Positions 9,367-18,270 of a DNA stretch of 64,000 bases are shown piece after piece. The stretch lies in NCBI GenBank assembly GCA_964022365.1, contig CAXHZN010000002.1, positions 62,001 through 126,000 on the forward strand. The letters are read 5' to 3'. How positions within the stretch are numbered: position 1 is the stretch's first letter; every line of letters begins with the position of its first letter. This DNA comes from CAJXJP01 sp964022365 (GTDB lineage: Bacteria > Patescibacteriota > Gracilibacteria > BD1-5 > UBA6164). Made by a program: the position numbers and the translations under genes. The notes under the pieces are model-generated. The model had not been told where the DNA came from, made no database searches, and saw only the letters and a program-made list of their open reading frames with translations.

Positions 9367-11169
9367 ATGGAAAATATTGAAAAAATTGAGAAAGTTGAAG
9401 AAAAAAAAGTAAAATTTTCTGACTTAGGACTTTCTGAAAAAATGCTTGCTGCAATTACTAAAAAAGGATACGAATATCCATCTCCAGTTCAAGCAGGAGT
9501 TATTCCTCTATTACTTAACGGTGATAAAGATATTATTGGTCAAGCTCAAACTGGTACAGGGAAAACTGCATCTTTTGGGATTCCTTTATTAGAAAGATTA
9601 GATAAAAACTCAAGAGATATTCAAGCAATGATTCTTGCTCCAACAAGAGAACTTGCGATTCAAGTAGCAGAAGAAATTAAATCATTTGCTGTAGACGGAG
9701 TAAATATTCAACTTCTTTACGGTGGTCAAAATGTAAGAGACGAATTATCTGGACTAAAAAGAGGTCCTCAAATCGTTGTTGGGACTCCTGGGAGAGTAAA
9801 AGATCACTTAATCAAAAGAAGAACTTTAAACTTAGATAATATTAATTACTTCATTTTAGATGAAGCTGATGAAATGTTAAATATTGGGTTTAAAGAAGAA
9901 ATCGAAGAAATTTTAGAACATACTCCAAAACAAAAAAAGGTTTTACTTTTCTCTGCAACTATGCCAAGATCTATCCAAGATATTGTTCATAAATATATTG
10001 GTGATCATGATAAAGTAACGATTCAAAGAGAAGAAAAAACAAATAAAAATATTACTCAAGTTTGTTATAAAGTAAACGAAGGTGATAAATTTGAAGCTTT
10101 ATGTAGAGTTATCGAAGTTGAATTTGATTTTTACGGGATTATTTTCTGTAGAACTAAATCTGATGTAGATGATGTTGCTGCAAGATTAATGAATAGAGGA
10201 TATAAAGTAGAAGGAATTCACGGTGATATCGATCAATCAATGAGAGAAAAAACACTTGCAAGATTCAAAAATAAATCTATTTCAATTTTAGTTGCAACTG
10301 ATGTAGCAGCAAGAGGGATTGATGTAAATAGTTTAACTCACGTAGTTAACTACTCACTTCCAGATTCAGCTGAAACATATACGCATAGAATTGGGAGAAC
10401 TGGGAGAGCTGGAAATAAAGGGGAAGCTATTTCATTTGTATCAAGAAGAGATTCTAGAATGTTAATGTTTATCGAAAGATTAATTAAACAAAAAATTGAA
10501 GTTGCTAAATTACCAGAAGTTGCTCAAGTTATTGAATTTAAGAAAAAAAGATTAGTAACAAATACTCAAGAATTTATTGATGCAAAACAAGGTGAAAAAT
10601 ACTTTGAATTAGCAAAACAATTATTAGAACTTGGTGAAGCTCACGAAGTTTTAGCAGCTTTAATTAAAGAAGGATACGGAAATGAATTTTCTGAAACTCA
10701 TTATAATATGATTAGAGAAGATTCTAGACCAGCTAATAATCCAAATGGAACAAAAAGATTATTTGTTGCAAAAGGAAAATTAGATAATTTAACTCCTGGA
10801 ACATTAATTAAATTCCTAGAAAGAGAAGCTGAAGCTAAAATTGGAGATGTTGGACAAATTGAAATAATGAATGAATTTTCATTTATCAACGTAACTGAAA
10901 GCGATGCTGAACTTATTCTTGCTATTTTCAAACAAAAAAATTCAAGAAAACCTTTAGTAGTAGAAGCTAAATCTAGAGATGGAGGAGGTTCTAGAGGTGG
11001 TAGATCTGGAGGTGGATTCAACAGAGGTGGAAACAGATCTGGTTGAGGAGGTTTCAGAGGTGGCTCTTCTAGAGACGGAGGTTCTAGAGGTGGTTACAGA
11101 GGTGGTTCTTCTAGAGATGGAGGATCTTCTAGAGGAGGTGACAGAAGAAGTGGTGGTTCTAGATACTAG
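9367..11169 (+). CDS. DEAD-box RNA helicase with DbpA-like RNA-binding domain and Gly/Arg-rich tail
   Basis: 600 aa. Q motif (YEYPSPVQAG), motif I AQTGTGKTA, Ia PTRELA, II DEADEM, III SATMP, IV GIIFCRT, V ATDVAARGID and VI HRIGRTGRAG are all present. Residues about 460-530 form a DbpA-type RNA-binding domain (RLFVAKGKLDNLTPG...), and the last 70 residues are RGG/SRDGG repeats. The frame continues through a single TGA(Gly) at 11044-11046 to a TAG stop, adding 40 residues that a standard-code reading would lose. All the other glycines are GGN, unlike neighbouring genes, consistent with high expression. A DeaD/CsdA-like role in rRNA or mRNA remodelling is likely. Confidence 0.95.
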
Positions 11170-11201
11170 AAACTACACTGAAAAATCATACTTTTCAAAA
11201 T

Positions 11202-11234
11202 AAAAAAGAAAGTTTTTAAAAAACTTTCTTTTTT
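11202..11234. terminator. Convergent terminator
   Basis: AAAAAAGAAAGTT / AACTTTCTTTTTT stem with T-tracts on both strands, between the helicase and the convergent 11233-12267 gene. Confidence 0.75.
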
Positions 11235-12267
11235 ATTGGCCAATTTTTTTGATTCAAAAATTAATATCTCAAATAATTTTTTCTTCATAAAATGCTGACC
11301 TATGTAAAAAATATTGTAATAAATTAGGTTTATTTAATAACTCAAAGTTATTTTTTGTATAATATTTTTTTAAATAATTTATATTATGTATATAAAATTC
11401 ATGATTATTATAAAAAAATGTTTTTATATTTTCTTGCGTATCTAAATATTGTTTATTCTCTTCAATTAATTTCAAAATATATAGTTTCATTGCAATATTA
11501 TTATCTCATTTTTGGTTTAATAATTCTTCTATTTGTTTTATTTGTAATTCTGAAAAGTATTGTTTATTTTCATTCAAAACTTCTTCAAAATATTCATATT
11601 TTAAACCGCTAAATATCCCATTTTGTTGTAAATAATTATATATTTTGATATTTGTTTTTAATATATCTGTACTTGTTTGAGTATTTCATTTTTTTGCTTC
11701 TGATGAAATTAGAACATAACTCAAATTAATTATATTTTTATGAGTTTGTGGAATATATTTATCTTCAATAAAAAATATATCTTCTTGAGGAAAACTTAAC
11801 TCTTTCCAATTATCATATGTTGATAATAAATCATTATAAATTTTATTATTTATTGACTCACTTACTTTATATTTATATCATATATACCTTTGAGATTTTG
11901 GTAAAATTCAATTAATTTTTTCTATTTGATTAGCTGAACTATTCAAAAATTTATTATAATTTTGAGATCAATATTGGAATTCATTTCCTACTACTTGAGT
12001 ATTTAATTTTTGATTAAAATTTACATAATTTATACCATATAATCAAATAAATAAAATAAAAATTACTGTAATTATTCAAAGTTTTTTATAATTATTCTTA
12101 AAAAATTTTGTCTTATAAAAAAATATTCAAAATAATAAATATCAAAATAAAAAACAGTAAATTAATAATGAGTTTATTTCTTGAGAAATTCAATCAAATA
12201 AATTATCACTTAATAGAAATATAAAAAATACTATCGTATAAATTAAAAAAAGTATGAAAACTTTCAT
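11233..12267 (-). CDS. Hypothetical membrane protein, 344 aa
   Basis: About three hydrophobic segments in the first 90 residues (MKVFILFLIYTIVFFIFLL, then two more), followed by a long soluble helical part rich in Asn, Lys and Glu that ends EEKIIGDINFGIKKIGQ. There are many TGA glycines in the N-terminal half. I do not recognise a family. It is convergent with the helicase gene and divergent from the small exported protein at 12400. Confidence 0.65.
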
Positions 12268-12389
12268 ATATAAATAATAAAAATATAAATTACATAAACA
12301 TAATATTGACAACAAAAAAAAATCAATATATTTTTTAAGCTTTATTATAAGGCATACAAAATATTATATTCAAAAACACAAACAAAATC

Positions 12390-12397
12390 GGAGAAGG
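12390..12397 (+). promoter_or_regulatory. Shine-Dalgarno sequence (unusual here)
   Basis: GGAGAAGG, with GGAG six bases before the ATG at 12400. Most genes in this window lack any such site, so this one supports both the start choice and a foreign origin. Confidence 0.6.
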
Positions 12398-12399
12398 TT

Positions 12400-12738
12400 A
12401 TGTATAAGAAGTCATTACTAATAGCAGCTTTATTATTTTCATCAATAAATGTAAATGCTGCTGAACTAGTAAGCGTTGGATGCACCACAGATAATGATAA
12501 TGTATCTACTGTGGAAGTTTATTTAAATTATAATTCAAACGAACATGGTAAATGGTTTTTTGTTTGGGCAAAAGATATTTATGGAAATACCCATGGTTTT
12601 GAAGAAACTTTAAGTATCTTTGATAGCAGTAGTTTTGATTATAGATTTAAACAACTTGAAGGACCAATAGTTGCATACAATGTATGGAGTCTAACCAGTC
12701 AACTATATTTTGATGAAACTAGATATAGTTGCAATTAA
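12400..12738 (+). CDS. Small exported protein, probably horizontally acquired
   Basis: 112 aa. Clear Sec signal peptide (MYKKSLLIAALLFSSINVNA, cleavage before AELV). The mature part is about 92 residues with two cysteines (GCTTD near the start and YSCN at the end) likely to form a disulfide, several aromatic residues and no recognised motif. It differs from its surroundings in three ways: a strong Shine-Dalgarno, a GC-rich terminator, and no TGA codon (all Gly are GGN). This looks like a gene imported from a standard-code, probably proteobacterial, donor. The function is unknown. Confidence 0.75.
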   Translation: MYKKSLLIAALLFSSINVNAAELVSVGCTTDNDNVSTVEVYLNYNSNEHGKWFFVWAKDIYGNTHGFEETLSIFDSSSFDYRFKQLEGPIVAYNVWSLTSQLYFDETRYSCN

Positions 12739-12746
12739 TATCTTCT

Positions 12747-12771
12747 AAAAAAGCCCAATCGGGCTTTTTTT
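12747..12771 (+). terminator. GC-rich Rho-independent terminator
   Basis: AAAAAAGCCC / GGGCTTTTTTT hairpin directly after the small exported protein. It is the classic proteobacterial form and unlike the AT-rich terminators elsewhere in the window. Confidence 0.9.
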
Positions 12772-13002
12772 CTTGCATAAATTTTCATACATATGAGTTT
12801 TTAACACAAGTTTTTTATGTATTTTTTTGTTAAAAAGTAAAAAGTAATAAATAATAGTTCAAGAAAATGAGTTTTTAACAATGTTTTTACGAGTTTCGGA
12901 GTGTAAAAAAGTAGTGAAAAGATTTGATTTTCTGTTCTTTTTGTATACAAATAGTATAAGAATATAGAACGGAATATTTACACAAGTAATCCCTTTATAT
13001 TC

Positions 13003-13031
13003 AAAAAACCAACGATAACCGTTGTTTTTTT
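13003..13031 (+). terminator. Hairpin with T-run
   Basis: CAACG, loop ATAAC, CGTTG followed by seven T. No gene immediately precedes it, so it may close an unrecognised transcript from 12780-13000 or isolate the regulator downstream. Confidence 0.55.
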
Positions 13032-13044
13032 AATACATTTATAC

Positions 13045-13101
13045 TTACATTTTTTATGTAAATATAAATTTAAATAAATACATATTTTATGTAAATATAA
13101 T
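13045..13101 (+). promoter_or_regulatory. Tandem dyad operator over the promoter of the AbiEi-like gene
   Basis: TTACAT-5-ATGTAA at 13045-13061 and TACAT-5-ATGTA at 13079-13093, centres 33 bp apart, each followed by an ATATAA sequence. The second is followed directly by TATAAT at 13096-13101. A repressor bound here would cover the promoter; autoregulation by the 13127 product is the simplest idea. Confidence 0.5.
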
Positions 13102-13126
13102 TTATTTAATTAATAATGGCTTAATA

Positions 13127-13864
13127 GTGAGAATAAGTGTATTAGAACAAGTAAAAACATTTTTAAAGTGCGCAAAACAAAATAATGAATATGTCTATGA
13201 GTCAAAGAAATTAAAACTCACAGTAAAAAATTATTTAGTGCAAAAAAATATGTTGTATTCTCCTATTCGAGGAATATTTATTTTGAAAAAATCTGAACAA
13301 TTTGATTCAGAAATTTTAGAAAAATATAAATTTGATGTACTCGAAAAATTAGGATGAATTTTAAGCTGAGACTTTGCTGTCTCGTATTTTTTATGAGATA
13401 TTTGATCAGTTAAAACATTTGAAATTATTACTAAAAATAAAAATTTTGAATCTAAATTATCTGAAAAATATTCTATAAAATTTAAAGCCAGTAGAGTTCC
13501 AAGGTATACAAGAAATACAAAAATTGAGGAAACGACACTAAAAATAGAACAACCGTTTTCACTCTATATAAACAATTATAAAAACATTGCTCAAAATTCG
13601 GATTTTATACGCTATTTAATGAGTCAGGATATTTTTCAAGAAGATATTCAGAAAATGATTCAAGATGGTTTTAAAGCCAGCTGAATAGCTAAATTAGCAC
13701 TGTTATTTAAACAAAACGGATTTTCACAACGACACAAAATGATTATGACAACACTGCGTCAAGCAGGGAAACAAATCGATTATAGAAAAGCAACGACACA
13801 AAAAAATACGACGAAAAAAAATCTAAATTCTCAAACACATGAAGATTTAGACAGCTTGATATAA
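13127..13864 (+). CDS. AbiEi-like winged-helix regulator (putative)
   Basis: 245 aa, starting at GTG after the TATAAT at 13096. The N-terminal 75 residues look like a winged helix (KKLKLTVKNYLVQKNMLYSPIRGIFIL), and residues 76-95 read LGGILSGDFAVSYFLGD, which resembles the 'lggv.SG.sAl..hgL' block of AbiEi-type antitoxins/regulators. The C-terminal 80 residues are basic. No AbiEii-type nucleotidyltransferase toxin is adjacent. The next gene starts 1 base after its stop, so the two are coupled. The classification is tentative; a plasmid-type regulator is an alternative. Confidence 0.5.
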
Positions 13865-13865
13865 T

Positions 13866-14942
13866 ATGTTAAACCAGTCTCTTATGCTCGATAGAAACTC
13901 GATGAGATCAACAAGAAAACAACCTTTTTGTTGGCAAGAAAAAAAGATAAACAGACTGATAAGAAAAATTTATGCTGATGATTCTGCTAAAAAATCAAAA
14001 ATGTTACTTCTGTATCAAACACTTACAGAAATAGACAGTGATTTTAACGGAAAAGAAATCTCATTCTTTACTAAAACTATTTCTACCTATTCATGACTCT
14101 CTGTGAGATTCATTCCAAGCGCTTTGGAAGAATTTCAAGACTTGAAAATACTAAAAATAATAGAAAAAAAAGACTGAGGTAAGTTTGCATGAAAAGATCT
14201 TATCTTTACACCGGATGAAGTAATTGATCCAAATGAAATTAAAAATACTGATAAAGTAGCGAAAAAAACCGTTAGTCAGGAATCGACATCTGGAGACTCT
14301 CTTACCGATAGTCGATTATCTACAAACGGAAAGACCACACACGAAAATACTGCAAACCAAACACATACAAACGCATCATCAACTGTGGATACTTCTGCCA
14401 ATGGTATTTCCGCTGCTGGTCAAAATACACCATTAGAAGATAATAATTTACAAGAAGATATTATTAATAAAAATAACAACAAACAAGAAGAAGACAAAGT
14501 TGTGTTGTTGTTGGAAAATATAGGTTTTAATAATTCTCTTATTTATAAATTTATTCAAAACTATTCACTTTCTAGAATTCAGGAAGTAGTTTCACAATTA
14601 TCAAAAAATTCAAGTTCTACAAATCCTGCAGGTTTTGTGAGAAAAGCACTTGAGGAAAATTATGTTTTTGATATCACTAAAAAAGCAGCTGCAGAAAAAA
14701 AAGAAATTTCTCAAAAAAATAATTTCTTAGCGGAGCAAAAACAAGAAGCAAAAAATAAACTAGAATCTTTTATTTCTAATCAAGTAAATTCTTGGATTGA
14801 ATCAAATAAAAATCATTATCAAGAAATGCTCGAAGAAAAGAAAAATAAAATTCTCGAAAAATCTCCAACAATGAAAAATGTCGAAATACTCGCAAGAAGT
14901 ATGACCAAAGCATTCATCAAAGAAAAAGTTTTAGGGTTATAA
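13866..14942 (+). CDS. Replication-initiator-like protein (DnaD/replisome-organiser type), putative
   Basis: 358 aa. Residues about 20-100 fit the helix-turn-helix layout of plasmid/phage replisome organisers (KMLLLYQTLTEIDSDF..., then TISTYSGLSVRFIPSALEEF, then LKILKII). A Ser/Thr/Asn-rich linker (about 120-200) leads to a C-terminal domain with NPAGFVRKALEENYVFD, the motif seen at the end of DnaD-like/Rep proteins, and then a basic coiled coil. Two standard-code fragments join through TGA(Gly) codons into one frame. Translational coupling with the AbiEi-like gene suggests a remnant of a mobile element. Function is inferred from weak motif similarity only. Confidence 0.45.
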
Positions 14943-14961
14943 TAAAATAAATTTTAAAAAT

Positions 14962-15534
14962 ATGGTAGTTGAAATTAAATTAACAAAACATAACAGAGAT
15001 AAATATTTACAAGAATTTATTAATCTTGAAGAAGAATACTTAGCTAAGCTAAAAGATTTTATGAAAGATGAAAAATTACCAAATAATTTTGAAGATTATA
15101 CAATAGAAAATTTTTATTTTATTTGGGATGTTTATAAGATAACTTTAAAAAAACCAGATGTTCAAGTTCGTAGAATAGAAGACTTAACAGATATTGAAAC
15201 AACGAACTTACCAGTATGTTTTTCTTATCATGATTATGCTAAATTTAGAGCTTGGCTGCATGTGGATAACCTCTATATATGATTATGATTTAGTTTTTAT
15301 ATAAAAAATATACTTAAAAAATATGATAATAATTTTGAATGGAAAATAAATATTGATGATACAACATATAACTATATGTGTTGAAATCATCCAGTTTTGG
15401 TATCAAATGAGAAAGAAGTAGATTCTCTGTATACATTAATGATATGGTCATTTCAATATTCTAAAAATGATGCTTATTTTATAGAAAATGAAAAAAATAT
15501 TTTAGAAAAATTTTGGAAAGTTTTTCTAAAATAA
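14962..15534 (+). CDS. Hypothetical protein, 190 aa
   Basis: A soluble acidic protein, beginning MVVEIKLTKHNRDKYL, rich in aromatic residues, with no signal peptide and no known motif. Three TGA(Gly) codons must be read through to reach the TAA and terminator. It is the last gene of the 13127-15534 run. Confidence 0.6.
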
Positions 15535-15540
15535 ACACTA

Positions 15541-15569
15541 AAAAATCGAAGAATAACTCTTCGATTTTT
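15541..15569. terminator. Convergent terminator
   Basis: AAAAATCGAAGA / TCTTCGATTTTT stem between two convergent genes; T-tracts on both strands. Confidence 0.8.
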
Positions 15570-15570
15570 C

Positions 15571-16119
15571 TTATTTCAAACTACAACTTCCACCAGGACA
15601 AGCTGGTCTTACGGCAGGTTCTTTGATTATTTTTTTATCTACGAGGAAATAATATATTTTACATCCTACGCAAATTCAGGCACTTGATTCAAGCAACATA
15701 AGTCAGAGACAAGTTCCACATAAAACTAAGGGCAGAGCTCATTTTATACCGAGAAATATAGAAATAATTAATACTGATCAACTCATAATTAAACCTAGAG
15801 TCCAAGCAAAACGTTTTTGAATGGCTCAAACGTATTCTGGTTTTTGTTTTGATACAATTTTTTTCCCTAAAAATGCAATAGGAGAATATTTTGGTCACCA
15901 TAAAACTTTTACGAGAAAATCAAAGAAAAACGTTGTTACAACTATTTTTAAAATAGTGAAATCTTGTGTGAAAAAAGTATACATCATCGTAAAAAATCAA
16001 ACAGCAAACATAATTCACGCAGTTGCTCTAATAGATCTTTCGTTTAAAACTCCATATGGAGCTGGTTTTCCATTTATTTGTAATCATGGAATTATTTGTC
16101 AGATATCTTTTGCTATCAT
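15571..16119 (-). CDS. DUF4395 membrane protein with CPGG-C tail
   Basis: 182 aa. Four hydrophobic segments and the family's cysteine signatures: LCGTCLGLMLLESSAGICVGCKIYYFL, and a C-terminal ACPGGSCSLK tail. DUF4395 proteins sit in the membrane beside rhodaneses, thioredoxins and other sulfur-handling proteins in many bacteria. The gene lies 6 bases after the stop of a CsoR-family repressor, so it is almost certainly the target of that repressor. Together they suggest a response to reactive sulfur (persulfide) or a thiophilic metal. Which one is inference. Confidence 0.75.
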
Positions 16120-16125
16120 ATTTTT

Positions 16126-16377
16126 TTATTTATGAGATAATTGAAATAATTTTAATAATTCTGCTTTTTTTTCTTCAGCAGAGTTATGTGTTTCGCAGTT
16201 TTGTAAAAATGCTTCGATGAGTTTATTATTTGAAGATTTAATGAGTCAAATTGCAGCCATATTTTGTACAATAATATCTCCACAATATTCATCATTTTCA
16301 ATTGATTGCTCTATTTTTTCTAAAGAAGTTTTTGCTTTTCTAATAGAAATAAGAGCCTTTTTTTTATTTTCGTTCAT
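16126..16377 (-). CDS. CsoR/RcnR-family repressor, CstR-like (Cys-X-Cys)
   Basis: 83 aa, all-helical, the normal size of the DUF156 family. The family core is recognisable: RKAKTSLEKIEQSIENDEYCGDIIVQ and LIEAFLQNCETH. Copper-sensing CsoR proteins ligate metal with Cys-His-Cys. Here the first and last Cys are kept but the His position of the middle helix (normally H-L-x-x-C) is Phe (AFLQNC). A Cys pair without the His is the arrangement in persulfide-sensing CstR. A matching G/C-tract operator lies just upstream. A metal sensor with altered ligands is the alternative. Confidence 0.75.
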
Positions 16378-16397
16378 AATAATTTATTTTATTAAAA

Positions 16398-16416
16398 ATA
16401 CCCCCTATGTGGGTAT
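16398..16416. promoter_or_regulatory. CsoR/CstR-type operator
   Basis: ATACCCCCTATGTGGGTAT, an imperfect palindrome with the A/T-C/G-tract layout typical of CsoR-family operators (TACCCC...GGGGTA). It lies 21 bases upstream of the repressor ATG on the minus strand, so the repressor probably controls its own two-gene operon. Confidence 0.8.
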
Positions 16417-16460
16417 AATATATTCGTAAAATAATTTTCGTCAAATAAAAAAATATACAC

Positions 16461-16512
16461 AAAAAAAATCCCAGGAAAAGTTACTTATTTTAGTAACTTT
16501 TTCCCGGGATTT
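16461..16512. terminator. Long terminator hairpin downstream of the 16523 gene
   Basis: AAATCCC(A)GGAAAAAGTTACT pairs with AGTAACTTTTTCCCGGGATTT, a 20-bp stem just after the stop codon of the minus-strand baseplate-J-like gene. Confidence 0.75.
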
Positions 16513-16522
16513 AAATATATAT

Positions 16523-18136
16523 TTATTCTTCTACATGAAATTCAACATTACTTGGAATACTTGAAATTTTCTTCATAAAAAATGGACGAACTTCTATATC
16601 AACATTTGAGATTTTAGAAGTATTTAAAAGCATTTTTTCTGCTTCTTCTATATCGATTCAAGTAATAGTACTTTTGAGTTTTTCTACGTAATTGTTTTGC
16701 TTACTTAAGAAGTTATGGACAAAAGAAGCTTGTACTTCCATAGTAGCTTTTATTTGCAGTGGATTAGTTTTTCTATTATCAAATTCATATCAAACTCTTA
16801 GTGAATCTTCATCAATATAACGAATATTTTCAATTTCATCAACCAATGTTTCCCTTAGAACTCATTTAAGATGATTGAGAACTTCTTGAGTATTATAAAT
16901 ATAGGTTTGTAAACGAATATTTCCATTGAGTGTAAAATTTTGCATTTTATCTCAGATTTTTAAATTTTCAAATCCAGTAATTCAAAGGTTTGACCGGAAT
17001 AAAATATCATCAACTCAAATTATTTGGTAAGTTACACTATTAGTTTGATTATCTTGAGAAATTTGTTTTTTTACTTCTTGGAGTGCTTTATTTTTTAATT
17101 TTCATTCTAAGAGAATTTTTGCATTATCTATGTCTTTTTGTGTGAGAATATTTTCATATTCATTACTTCAACCAGAAATATTTGTTTTTGTATAAGCATA
17201 AATTTTATCTTGATCTGATTTTAAACCAGGAAGCATGAGTAATTCTCATGATCAAGTATTTCATTTTTCACCGATAAAGTCTCATTTTTCGTTATATAAA
17301 TTCGCTTGAATATAGGCTATTTTTTCACTTGGAATAATAGCTCATGTAGAACTAATGCTTGCTGGAGCCAGATCCACTGATTGGTTTATCGTATAAATAG
17401 AACCATTTTGATGTTGTAATCTTGTCTGAGCTCTTAAACGAACTTTTTCTTGAAAATTATTATACAAAGTAATAGTCCCACTTGCACGAGAAACTGAAGA
17501 TTCATCTATTCCAGTAGCTCAAAAACTTTCACTTAAATATACCAGTTTTGATATTTCTTTAAGGTTTATAGTATTTACTTGATTGAGAACAGATCCTTGA
17601 TTTTCAGCTTGAAATGTAAAGTTTTTCGCAGCTGTTTTTATAGTTACCTCCGGAGTTATATAAATGTCTGTTTTATTTACAGCGAAATAAAATACAAAAA
17701 TAAATAATCCTATAGAAACTAATAATCAAAGTAAAAATAATCAAATTTTTGATTTATGTTCTTGTTTCTTTTTTAAATATGGGTTATAAAATTCTTCGAA
17801 TCTATTATTTTTAAAAATATTTTTAAACTCTCAAATATAATTTTTTACAAGAACTTTACAATATTCTCAAAAAGAATAATTATGCTCTAAAATATCTCCG
17901 TTATTAATCATTGAATATTTAATTCATAATTTTTTTCAGATTTTTTTTGCCGTTGCATCTGAAGTAATAATTATCAAATCTTTTTTTCATGCATTATTTT
18001 TAAGAATCTTTAAAGATGTATAATTGTGTAAAACTGGATGTCAAAAAGGAAACTCAAGGACAATTTCTTTGTCATTTATGAGTTTCATCTTAATAATAAT
18101 GTCAATAATCGAATCTTGCTTGTTAACTTTTATCAT
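16523..18136 (-). CDS. Baseplate-J-like membrane protein of the CPR type
   Basis: 537 aa. The N-terminal cytoplasmic part (EIVLEFPFGHPVLHNY..., KKDLIIITSDATAKKIGKKLGI) matches the 'P.H..L.n...L..L...A..kdl.ivTsD....lA..lGI' layout of a protein conserved across candidate phyla bacteria and often annotated baseplate J-like. One TM helix (about 140-160) is followed by a large extracytoplasmic beta-rich region beginning DIYITPEVTIKT. More than 20 TGA glycines. Start taken at the ATG at 18136, the first after an upstream stop. Role unknown; a single-pass surface or secretion-associated protein is likely, and the baseplate name should not be taken as evidence for a phage-like machine. Confidence 0.6.
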
Positions 18137-18270
18137 ATATTTTCTCAGATAAATAATTTTTCTTTTTTAAAGAATATAAATATTTTTCAAATTATCAAAG
18201 TTTTTCTTTACAAACGCAAGAGAGTCCGTAATATTCAAGCTATAAAAATATATTTTTCAAAATATTATTC

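Larger units (their letters stand above)
12772..13126. other. Intergenic stretch with terminator and operator-like repeats
   Basis: No coding frame is seen. It holds two occurrences of GAGTTTTTAACA near 12793 and 12870, a GTATAC palindrome near 12941, a hairpin plus T-run at 13003-13031, and the double dyad described separately. Confidence 0.5.

Noticed and set aside
10701..11203. Open frames on both strands over the Gly-rich tail of the helicase gene
   Set aside because: They are shadows of the repetitive RGG/SRDGG coding sequence, with low-complexity products (Glu/Val-rich or Pro/Ser-rich) and no starts with context.
16523..18136. A phage-tail-like or contractile injection system based on the baseplate-J label
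   Set aside because: No sheath, tube or other baseplate genes are nearby, and the protein is a single-pass membrane protein of a type widespread in candidate phyla bacteria.
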